Shown here in pieces: positions 1-5,401 of a stretch of DNA of 6,591 bases (positions are counted from its first letter, which is position 1; each line of letters begins with the position of its first letter). Below the pieces are notes generated by a model. It was not told the DNA's origin. It saw only the letters and a list, made by a program, of their open reading frames with translations, and ran no database searches. Location: NCBI GenBank assembly GCA_003155705.1, contig PMEC01000212.1, positions 6,193 to 12,783 of the forward strand. The letters are read 5' to 3'. The DNA is from Bacteroidales bacterium. GTDB taxonomy: Bacteria; Bacteroidota; Bacteroidia; Bacteroidales; VadinHA17. The translations under genes were made by a program, and so were the position numbers.

Positions 1-81
1 TCCAGGGAGGTTGCAAGGATATACCAGGCAACAGCCAAAATATTAAAAATAAATACAGAAGTAAAAGCAAATAATCAATAA
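1..81 (+). CDS. 3' end of upstream gene, probably outer-membrane assembly lipoprotein BamD
   Basis: An open frame enters from the left edge and ends with TAA at 79-81, giving 26 residues that begin SREVARIYQATAKI and end VKANNQ. The visible part is a basic, helical tail of the kind that closes tetratricopeptide-repeat proteins. The BamD assignment rests mainly on context: in Bacteroidota, bamD commonly sits directly upstream of the omega gene, coaBC, a DUF4835 gene and recN, which is the order seen here. BamD is a periplasmic lipoprotein that helps insert beta-barrel proteins into the outer membrane. The next gene starts 4 bases after the stop, so the two are probably cotranscribed. Too little is present to confirm the family from sequence alone. 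Confidence 0.5.
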   Translation, partial: SREVARIYQATAKILKINTEVKANNQ

Positions 82-85
82 TAAA

Positions 86-424
86 ATGGATTACAGAAAA
101 TCAAATGCGCCTGTAACGACTGTTACAAGAAATCTTGATTCACTTAACAAGGGTACAAATAACATCTATGAAACAGTTATTATTGTTTCAAGGAGATCAA
201 ACCAGATTGCTGTCGAAATGAAGCAGGAGCTGAATAAGAAGCTTGAGGAATTCGCCTCTTATACCGACAATCTTGAAGAAGTATTTGAAAACCGCGAGCA
301 GATTGAAATATCGAAGTTTTACGAAAGGCTTCCTAAACCGACTCTTATTGCTCTTCAGGAGTTTGAAGAGTCGAAGATTTTTTTCAGAAATCCGGATAAA
401 GCTGCCAAACAGAAGAATATCTGA
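86..424 (+). CDS. rpoZ: DNA-directed RNA polymerase omega subunit (Rpb6-like)
   Basis: This 112-residue protein is the Bacteroidota form of the RNA polymerase omega subunit, a small cytoplasmic protein that helps fold and hold the beta' subunit. Recognisable stretches are APVTTVTRNLDSL near residues 8-20, the YETVIIVSRRSNQIAVEMK helix at about 28-46, the acidic FASYTDNLEEVFENREQIE segment at about 56-74 and FYERLPKPTLIALQEF at about 78-93. The extension after the core helix is typical of this phylum, and the length is normal. The ATG at 86 is 4 bases past the upstream stop and is preceded by an A-rich stretch rather than a Shine-Dalgarno site, as is usual in this group. It is in an apparent operon with coaBC, 6 bases downstream. 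Confidence 0.9.
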   Translation: MDYRKSNAPVTTVTRNLDSLNKGTNNIYETVIIVSRRSNQIAVEMKQELNKKLEEFASYTDNLEEVFENREQIEISKFYERLPKPTLIALQEFEESKIFFRNPDKAAKQKNI

Positions 425-430
425 TTTTAA

Positions 431-985
431 ATGTTTAAGGGTAAAAATATACTTATCGGAGTTACCGGAGGAATTGCTGCTTATAAAACTGCGACAATCA
501 TCCGGTTACTGGTTAAGGAAGGTGCCTCAGTGAAGGTTATTATGACTGAGCATGCAAAAAAATTCATTACCCCTCTTACTCTTGCCACCCTGTCAAAAAA
601 CCCTGTTCTTAATGAGTTTTCCGATCCCGAGGACGGAAGCTGGAATAGTCATGTTGAACTCGGCTTATGGGCAGACCTGTTCCTGATCGCTCCGGCTACT
701 GCAAATACAATAGCCAAAATGGCAAATGGTGTTGCCGATAATTTACTTCTGACATCCTTTTTATCAGCACGATGCACGGTTGTTGTTGCACCGTCAATGG
801 ATATGGATATGTTAAAGCATCCGGCAACTTCTCAGAATATTATTACTCTTAGCTCCCGTGGAAATATCATTCTTGAACCCACAAACGGCGAACTTGCCAG
901 TGGCCTTTCAGGGAAGGGAAGAATGGCAGAACCGGAAGATATAGTGAAAGAGATTAGAAACATTCTTTCAAAAAAAAAAAGATAA
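431..985 (+). CDS. coaBC: CoaC half of coaBC: phosphopantothenoylcysteine decarboxylase domain, cut off by a frameshift
   Basis: This 184-residue reading frame is the flavoprotein (CoaC) domain of the bifunctional CoaBC (Dfp) enzyme, which decarboxylates 4'-phosphopantothenoylcysteine to 4'-phosphopantetheine using FMN. Visible motifs are the FMN-binding GVTGGIAAYK (residues 10-19), NSHVELG with the presumed active-site His74, APATANTIAKMANGVADNLL (88-107), the substrate-recognition clamp PSMDMDM (121-127) and the flap ELASGLSGKGRM (154-165). The E. coli clamp has Asn125 and the flap has Cys158; here these positions are Asp124 and Ser157, which I recall as usual for Bacteroidota. The frame ends at TAA (983-985), immediately after a run of eleven A residues. 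The CoaB domain follows directly in another frame, so the gene is read here as one coaBC gene with an apparent single-base insertion. Deleting one A gives 403 residues, a normal CoaBC length. Confidence 0.9.
   Translation: MFKGKNILIGVTGGIAAYKTATIIRLLVKEGASVKVIMTEHAKKFITPLTLATLSKNPVLNEFSDPEDGSWNSHVELGLWADLFLIAPATANTIAKMANGVADNLLLTSFLSARCTVVVAPSMDMDMLKHPATSQNIITLSSRGNIILEPTNGELASGLSGKGRMAEPEDIVKEIRNILSKKKR
970..980 (+). other. A11 homopolymer at the coaC/coaB junction: frameshift or slippage site
   Basis: Eleven consecutive A residues lie between the Ser180 codon of the CoaC domain and GAT at 981, the first CoaB-frame codon after the run. It is the longest homopolymer in the window and the only point where the two coaBC frames meet. 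Reading ten A residues gives SKKKDKPLKGLKLLINAGPT across the junction, a plausible linker into CoaB. A ribosomal -1 shift does not rescue the gene, because that frame stops at TGA 991-993; a net +1 or -2 change is needed. RNA polymerase slippage on long A runs is an established way of producing such mixed transcripts. A sequencing indel or a real mutation fits equally well. Confidence 0.85.
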
Positions 986-1643
986 GCCTCTGAAGGGATT
1001 AAAACTGCTGATCAATGCAGGCCCTACTCGTGAACAGATCGATCCTGTTCGTTTTATCAGCAATTATTCATCGGGAAAAATGGGAATAGCATTAGCTGAT
1101 GCAGCTGCTGAATACGGGGCAGATGTCGAGCTCGTTCTCGGACCTGTTGATATTCTGCCTCAAAACAAGTCGGTTAAAGTTATTAATGTAACTTCAGCGC
1201 AGTTAATGACTGATGAATGCATAGCGCGATTTGGAAACTGTGATATAGCAATACTTGCAGCCGCTGTTGCCGATTTCACACCGGAGTCAGTAACCGGAAC
1301 TAAAATTAAAAGAACTGATAATGAGCTTATTATTAAACTGAAACCCACTATTGATATAGCTTCAGAACTTGGCAGAAATAAGAAAAAGAAGCAACTGCTT
1401 GTCGGTTTTGCCCTGGAGACTGACAATGAACTTGAAAATGCAATTTCAAAACTTAAAAGAAAAAACCTCGATATAATTGTATTAAATTCCCTGAAAGAAG
1501 AAGGTGCCGGATTCGGATTTGATACAAACCGGATCACAATCATTGATAAACGCAATAATATTGATAAATTTGAATTGAAATCAAAGAAAGAGGCTGCAAA
1601 AGATATTCTTAATAAGATTGTCTCAATGATAGAATATATCTAA
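981..1643 (+). CDS. coaBC: CoaB half of coaBC: phosphopantothenate--cysteine ligase domain
   Basis: This is the C-terminal CoaB domain, which uses CTP to join cysteine to 4'-phosphopantothenate. Reading from GAT at 981, the frame gives the hallmark LLINAGPTREQIDPVRFISN and then YSSGKMGIALADAAAEYGA, including the Asn equivalent to E. coli Asn210 (residue 211 of the restored fusion). Further motifs are AAAVADF, KIKR with the catalytic lysine region (fusion residues about 291-294), LLVGFALET, KRKNLDIIVLNS and GFGFDTNRITIID. The frame is open only back to TGA at 945-947. Its first ATG is at 1080, after the nucleotide-binding NAGPT and SSGK motifs, and no GTG or TTG start precedes it, so independent translation would give a protein lacking essential parts. 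The domain most likely functions only as part of the fusion with the CoaC half. The next gene begins 2 bases after the TAA at 1641-1643. Confidence 0.9.
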   Translation, partial: DKPLKGLKLLINAGPTREQIDPVRFISNYSSGKMGIALADAAAEYGADVELVLGPVDILPQNKSVKVINVTSAQLMTDECIARFGNCDIAILAAAVADFTPESVTGTKIKRTDNELIIKLKPTIDIASELGRNKKKKQLLVGFALETDNELENAISKLKRKNLDIIVLNSLKEEGAGFGFDTNRITIIDKRNNIDKFELKSKKEAAKDILNKIVSMIEYI

Positions 1644-1645
1644 CA

Positions 1646-2572
1646 ATGAAATTGTCACGGAATCTGAAATATCTGTTACTTCTCCAGTTGATGCTCATTT
1701 CTGAAATGGCACATTCACAGGAGCTTAATTGTAATGTTCAGATCTCAGCACAAAAAATTCAGGGATCGAACAGACAGGTTTTTCAAAGTATGCAGAAGGA
1801 TGTTTACGAGTTCATGAACAACACTATCTGGACTAACAGTATTTACAGTTATTCGGAGAGAGTAGATTGCAGCATCCTTATAAATCTCACTGACCAGTTA
1901 TCTGCTGACCAATTTACCGGAACTATCCAGGTGCAAATGAGCAGACCCGTTTTTAACACTACCTATAATTCGACAATGCTGAATTTTATCGATAATAGTT
2001 TCCAATTCAGATATGTTGAGTTTCAGCCTCTTGAGTTCAATCCTGGTGTCTACACTTCAAATCTTGTTTCCGTGCTGGCATATTATGCTTACATTATAAT
2101 TGGTTTTGACAATGATTCATTTTCTCCTGAAGGAGGAACGCAGTTTTTTCAGCTGGCCGAAAAGATAGTTACCAATGCTCAGAATGCGCCTGAACCCGGT
2201 TGGAAACCTTATGACGGCTCAAGAAACCGAAACCGTTACTGGCTCGTTAAGAATATTCTTGACAAAGAGTATGAAGGAGTCAGAAATTTTGTCTATGAAT
2301 ATGATATAAATGGTCTCGACCTTATGGAATCAAAGATTGGTGAAGCAAGAACCAACATTGTGGAAAGTCTAAAGCTTATCCAGGATATATTCAGGAAAAA
2401 GCCTGATCCTTTTCTCTATTATATGCAGTTAGTTATTGATGCAAAGTCCGATGAGCTCGTAAACATATTTACAGATGCATTTCCTGAAGAAAAAAGCCGT
2501 GTAATACAGGTACTTACAGAGATTGATCCGGCAAATAAGTCCAAATACGAAAAAATCAACGCCACTAACTAG
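1646..2572 (+). CDS. porD: DUF4835 family secreted protein, PorD-like type IX secretion component
   Basis: This 308-residue protein starts with a signal peptide: a basic MKLSRNLK, a leucine-rich core at about residues 9-19, and a likely cleavage near AHS-QE at residue 24. The mature start QELNCNVQISAQKIQGSN, followed by QVFQSMQKDVYEFMNNTIWTN (residues 44-64), is the signature of the DUF4835 family, which databases name PorD and link to type IX secretion. The mature protein has Cys29 and Cys75, which could form a disulfide in the periplasm. There is no lipobox and no later membrane segment, so a soluble or outer-membrane-associated periplasmic protein is likely. The ATG is 2 bases after the coaBC stop, so translation is probably coupled. 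The molecular role is not established by the sequence; the family call is firmer than the function. Confidence 0.82.
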   Translation: MKLSRNLKYLLLLQLMLISEMAHSQELNCNVQISAQKIQGSNRQVFQSMQKDVYEFMNNTIWTNSIYSYSERVDCSILINLTDQLSADQFTGTIQVQMSRPVFNTTYNSTMLNFIDNSFQFRYVEFQPLEFNPGVYTSNLVSVLAYYAYIIIGFDNDSFSPEGGTQFFQLAEKIVTNAQNAPEPGWKPYDGSRNRNRYWLVKNILDKEYEGVRNFVYEYDINGLDLMESKIGEARTNIVESLKLIQDIFRKKPDPFLYYMQLVIDAKSDELVNIFTDAFPEEKSRVIQVLTEIDPANKSKYEKINATN

Positions 2573-2754
2573 TGTTATGTTAATCGTATTTTGACAAATT
2601 ATATTTAAGAATTATTGAAAGTGAATAAAATACTTAATTGCGGAATGCGGAACGCGGATTTCGGATTTGAAATCCGAAATCGACAATCCGAAATCCGAAA
2701 TTATATAATTGCGACATATTAAGTTTAACCTGACACCAGCCTATATAAGAGGAT
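2573..2754. other. porD-recN intergenic region
   Basis: This 182-base gap holds no credible gene. The left part (2573-2640) is AT-rich without a hairpin plus T-run, so I see no intrinsic terminator for the upstream operon. The middle (2641-2701) carries the heptad array described separately, and 2699-2710 is a perfect 12-base palindrome AATTATATAATT. I found no full TAnnTTTG -7 box; TATATTTA near 2599 is one base off and has no partner at the right distance. The last bases, AAGAGGA at 2747-2753, are purine-rich but sit too close to the recN ATG to be a well-placed Shine-Dalgarno site. Confidence 0.6.
2641..2701. repeat. Inverted array of 7-base CGGATTT-like units upstream of recN
   Basis: Four head-to-tail 7-base units, CGGAATG, CGGAACG, CGGATTT and CGGATTT (2641-2668), are followed by one G and then four units on the opposite strand (2670-2697), which read as CGGATTT, CGGATTG, TCGATTT and CGGATTT on the minus strand. 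Two mutually exclusive perfect pairings result: 2657-2668 with 2670-2681 (12 bp, almost no loop) and 2655-2667 with 2685-2697 (13 bp, 17-base loop). No T-run follows, so it is not a standard intrinsic terminator. It is locally GC-richer than its AT-rich surroundings. It may be one copy of a dispersed intergenic repeat, a protein-binding site, or an RNA structure in the recN leader. Confidence 0.75.
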
Positions 2755-4419
2755 ATGCTTCTAAAACTTTCAGTTCATAACTATGCTCTAATAAAGGAAC
2801 TCGATATAGGGTTTGAAAATGGTCTTACAATAATAACAGGTGAGACAGGAGCAGGCAAATCCATCCTTCTTGGAGCTCTTTCACTGATTCTTGGAGCGAG
2901 AGCAGATACGAATGTCCTGATGGATAAAACAACAAAATGTGTCGTTGAAGGTACCTTCAGAATAGATGATTATGATCTTAATGATTTCTTCTCTGCTAAT
3001 GAGCTCGATTTTGACCCGCTGACTATTTTGCGCAGGGAGATAAATCCCGCCGGAAAATCAAGAGCTTTTATCAACGATACACCGGTTACAATAAATCTTC
3101 TGAAAGAACTTGGCGACAGACTTATTGATATTCATTCCCAGTACCAGACCCTGATGCTGAATGATAACTCTTTCCAGCTAAATGTTATTGATTCTTTTGC
3201 AGGGAACAGCTCTCTCAGAAATGATTATAAAACTGTTTATACTAACTTCAGGAAGCTAAAAAAGGAATTTAATGAAATAAAAGAGAAAGCTGATCAGAAT
3301 AAAGCTGATCTTGAATATTACAGGTTTCAATTAGTTCAGCTGGACGAAGCCAGGCTTGTTAACGGTGAGCAGGCCGAGCTTGAAAAAGAACAGGAAATTC
3401 TTGAACACGCAAGTGAAATAAGATTAGCTCTTGAAATGGCTTCATCGCTTCTTTCTTCTGATGAAAAATCTGTTCTGAACCTTATAAAAGAGGTAAAAAC
3501 GACACTCGGGAAGATTAAAACATTTCTTCCGGAAGCTGATAGTTTTTATCAAAGGACCGACTCATCATTTATCGAGCTTGATGACCTGGCGGGTGAACTC
3601 GAAAAACTTTCAGGAGGTATTGAGGCTGATCCTGCCAGGTTGATAAATGTCAATAATAGGTTGGATCTCATATATTCTTTGATTCAAAAACACCGGGTAA
3701 AAGATCTTAATGAACTTATTATCAGACATGAAGAGTTGAATAACCTCATAAAAACTATTGTCACAAGCGATGAACGTCTGGAAGAACTTGAGCTTCATCT
3801 GGAAAAAGAGCTGAATGCTTTAAAGTTACTTGCGGATGAAATTTCGGCCAACAGAAGAAATGTAATACCTGATGTTGAAATTAAGATCTGTGAGTTACTC
3901 AGACAACTTGGTATGCCTAACGGCAAGTTCAGGATTGAAATTAACCGTGCCCATGATTATAATTTTTCCGGAATCGATAATGCCGACTTCCTCTTTTCAG
4001 CTAACAAACAGGTAAATCCTGAAAACATCGCAAAAGTTGCTTCAGGCGGAGAACTATCGAGGGTAATGCTGAGTCTAAAATCACTTTTGACTAAGAACAT
4101 TAACCTTCCAACAATTATATTTGATGAAATTGATTCTGGTGTGTCAGGGGAGGTCGCGGATAAAGTAGGACAGATCCTTTCCGACATGGGCAGATACATG
4201 CAGGTAATCAATATTACTCATCTTCCGCAGGTAGCCTCAAGGGGAACAAAGCATTATCATGTTTACAAAGACGATATCGGTGATTCAACAATTACGAGGA
4301 TAAAATTGTTATCATACGACGAAAGGATACTCGAATTAGCCAAGTTACTGAGTGGCAGTGAAGTAACTGAGACAGCAATTAAGAACGCCACAGAACTGTT
4401 GAAAGCTGCTGTTAACTAG
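2755..4419 (+). CDS. recN: DNA repair ATPase RecN
   Basis: This 554-residue protein, the usual family length, is RecN, a cytoplasmic SMC-like ATPase that acts at double-strand breaks with RecA. It has the split SMC layout: an N-terminal ATPase part beginning MLLKLSVHNYALIKELDIGF with Walker A GETGAGKS (residues 29-36), DIHSQYQTLML near 122-132, a long charged helical and coiled-coil middle (about 150-370), then the ABC signature ASGGELSRVM (429-438), Walker B TIIFDEIDSG with Asp457 and Glu458, and the H-loop ITHLPQVAS with His489. All ATPase motifs are intact. The start is the ATG that gives the family's normal N-terminus. It is separated from porD by the 182-base gap with the heptad array and may have its own transcription start. 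No LexA-type box is recognisable to me. Confidence 0.96.
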   Translation: MLLKLSVHNYALIKELDIGFENGLTIITGETGAGKSILLGALSLILGARADTNVLMDKTTKCVVEGTFRIDDYDLNDFFSANELDFDPLTILRREINPAGKSRAFINDTPVTINLLKELGDRLIDIHSQYQTLMLNDNSFQLNVIDSFAGNSSLRNDYKTVYTNFRKLKKEFNEIKEKADQNKADLEYYRFQLVQLDEARLVNGEQAELEKEQEILEHASEIRLALEMASSLLSSDEKSVLNLIKEVKTTLGKIKTFLPEADSFYQRTDSSFIELDDLAGELEKLSGGIEADPARLINVNNRLDLIYSLIQKHRVKDLNELIIRHEELNNLIKTIVTSDERLEELELHLEKELNALKLLADEISANRRNVIPDVEIKICELLRQLGMPNGKFRIEINRAHDYNFSGIDNADFLFSANKQVNPENIAKVASGGELSRVMLSLKSLLTKNINLPTIIFDEIDSGVSGEVADKVGQILSDMGRYMQVINITHLPQVASRGTKHYHVYKDDIGDSTITRIKLLSYDERILELAKLLSGSEVTETAIKNATELLKAAVN

Positions 4420-4473
4420 TGGTCTTCTGGAAGTTGAATTTAAGGTTTAATAGATTTATCTAACTATTTTATA

Positions 4474-5304
4474 ATGAAAGGAACTCTTTTAAAAGGAAAA
4501 AAGGGAGTTATCTTCGGTGCCCTGAATGACAAATCTATTGCATGGCAGGTTGCAATTAAAGCATGGGAGCAGGGAGCTGAACTTGTTCTTACAAATTCGC
4601 CCGTGGCCTTGAGGATGGGGACAATTAATGAACTGGCGAGGATAACAAATAGCAAAGTTATTGCTGCTGATGCCACTAAAATGGATGACATTGAAAACCT
4701 TCTGGCTGAGAGCATTAAGATACTCGGAGGAAAGTTCGATTTCATTCTGCATTCAATTGGTATGTCGCCAAATGTAAGAAAGGACATTCCATACGAACAG
4801 ACCAGTTATGAAAACATGCTGAAGACCTTTGATATTTCGGCTCTTAGTTTTCACAGGGTTCTTCAAACCGCTTATAAACTCGATGCGTTAAAAGAGTGGG
4901 GATCTGTTGTTGCACTGTCTTATGTTGCCGCACAACGAACTTTATCCGGTTATAACGATATGGGAGATGCAAAGGCGCTTCTTGAGTCAATTGCCCGTAG
5001 CTTCGGTTATATTTATGGCCGCGACAGAAAAGTCAGGATAAACACTGTATCTCAATCACCTACAGCAACTACGGCAGGAAGTGGTATCCACGGTTTTGAC
5101 TCTTTGATAGATTTCTCGGAAAGAATGTCACCGCTGGGTAATGCCTCCGCTGAGGAATGTGCTGATTATTGTGTAAGTCTTTTTTCTGATCTTACACGAA
5201 AAGTAACAATGCAGAATCTTTTTCACGATGGTGGTTTTTCCAGCATGGGTATGAGCCTGAAGGCCATCGAACAGTACAGAAAGAGTTTCGAAGAGTGTGA
5301 TTAA
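4474..5304 (+). CDS. fabI: Enoyl-[acyl-carrier-protein] reductase (NADH), FabI type
   Basis: This 276-residue short-chain dehydrogenase is FabI, which reduces trans-2-enoyl-ACP in the last step of each fatty-acid elongation cycle. The dinucleotide-binding start is GVIFGALNDKSIAW (residues 11-24), the FabI variant of the Rossmann glycine motif, followed by ILHSIGMSP at 91-99. The catalytic pair is Tyr160 and Lys167 in SGYNDMGDAK, with Tyr150 in ALSY matching E. coli Tyr146; the Y-x6-K spacing is specific to FabI and differs from the Y-x3-K of ordinary short-chain dehydrogenases. The substrate loop INTVSQSPTATTAGSGIHGF (189-208) and the C-terminal QNLFHDGGFSSMGMS are of the Bacteroidota type. 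It starts 54 bases after recN with no clear terminator between them, so read-through from recN is possible, and it is followed by a strong terminator. Confidence 0.93.
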   Translation: MKGTLLKGKKGVIFGALNDKSIAWQVAIKAWEQGAELVLTNSPVALRMGTINELARITNSKVIAADATKMDDIENLLAESIKILGGKFDFILHSIGMSPNVRKDIPYEQTSYENMLKTFDISALSFHRVLQTAYKLDALKEWGSVVALSYVAAQRTLSGYNDMGDAKALLESIARSFGYIYGRDRKVRINTVSQSPTATTAGSGIHGFDSLIDFSERMSPLGNASAEECADYCVSLFSDLTRKVTMQNLFHDGGFSSMGMSLKAIEQYRKSFEECD

Positions 5305-5311
5305 GACTTTC

Positions 5312-5336
5312 AAAATAAGTATAAACACTTATTTTT
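5312..5336. terminator. AT-rich hairpin after fabI, possible weak terminator
   Basis: AAAATAAGT (5312-5320) pairs perfectly with ACTTATTTT (5327-5335) across a 6-base loop, and the right arm runs into a short T stretch. The stem is 9 bp but almost all A-T, so it is weak by itself. It begins 8 bases after the fabI stop and directly precedes the stronger hairpin. It may be a first-stage terminator or a 3'-end stabilising structure. A-rich on one side and T-rich on the other, it could work in either direction. Confidence 0.5.
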
Positions 5337-5339
5337 CAG

Positions 5340-5371
5340 GCGACTTAGCAATGTGTTAAGTCGCTTTTTTT
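5340..5371 (+). terminator. Rho-independent terminator of the recN-fabI segment
   Basis: GCGACTTA (5340-5347) pairs perfectly with TAAGTCGC (5357-5364) around a 9-base loop, and seven T residues follow at 5365-5371. A GC-containing stem directly followed by a T-run is the standard intrinsic terminator form. It lies 35 bases after the fabI stop and ends the transcript before the next gene, which has its own promoter-like box. Confidence 0.88.
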
Positions 5372-5378
5372 ATATTTG
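5371..5378 (+). promoter_or_regulatory. Bacteroidota-type -7 promoter box for the DUF819 gene
   Basis: TATATTTG matches the Bacteroidota sigma-ABfr -7 consensus TAnnTTTG at every fixed base. It lies 23 bases upstream of the ATG at 5402, so a transcript starting a few bases after it would have a leader of only about 15-20 bases. I see no clear TTTG -33 element at the expected distance, since that region is inside the terminator hairpin. The box shares its first base with the terminator T-run. This is a sequence match only. Confidence 0.5.
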
Positions 5379-5401
5379 AATATCATAATAAGACTAAAAC
5401 T

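Noticed and set aside
243..533. Plus-strand open frame overlapping the rpoZ end and coaBC start
   Set aside because: It lies in a different frame over two well-supported genes, and its product is arginine/leucine-rich without recognisable motifs.
970..993. Programmed ribosomal -1 frameshift on the A-run
   Set aside because: The -1 frame reaches TGA at 991-993 after a few codons and does not enter CoaB; a +1 or -2 net change is required.
1160..1555. Minus-strand open frame inside the CoaB region
   Set aside because: It is antisense to clearly conserved CoaB motifs, and its serine/phenylalanine-rich product is typical of an antisense shadow.
1080..1643. A separate monofunctional CoaB gene starting at ATG 1080
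   Set aside because: That start removes the NAGPT and SSGK nucleotide-binding motifs, which are encoded in the same frame just upstream, so it would not make a working ligase.
2655..2710. Heptad-array hairpin as an intrinsic terminator for porD
   Set aside because: The stem is followed by AAATTATATAATTG rather than a T-run, so it lacks the release element.
3610..4211. Minus-strand open frames inside recN
   Set aside because: They are antisense to RecN, including its signature and Walker B motifs, and have no coding features of their own.
4434..4458. Possible fabI promoter (TTG at 4434 with TAGATTTA at 4451)
   Set aside because: The -7 box misses the final G, the -33 element is incomplete and the spacing is about 14 bases, shorter than the usual value near 19.
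4464..5328. Minus-strand open frames over fabI and its terminator
   Set aside because: They are antisense to a complete FabI; one of them runs across both hairpins downstream, which is not expected of a real gene.
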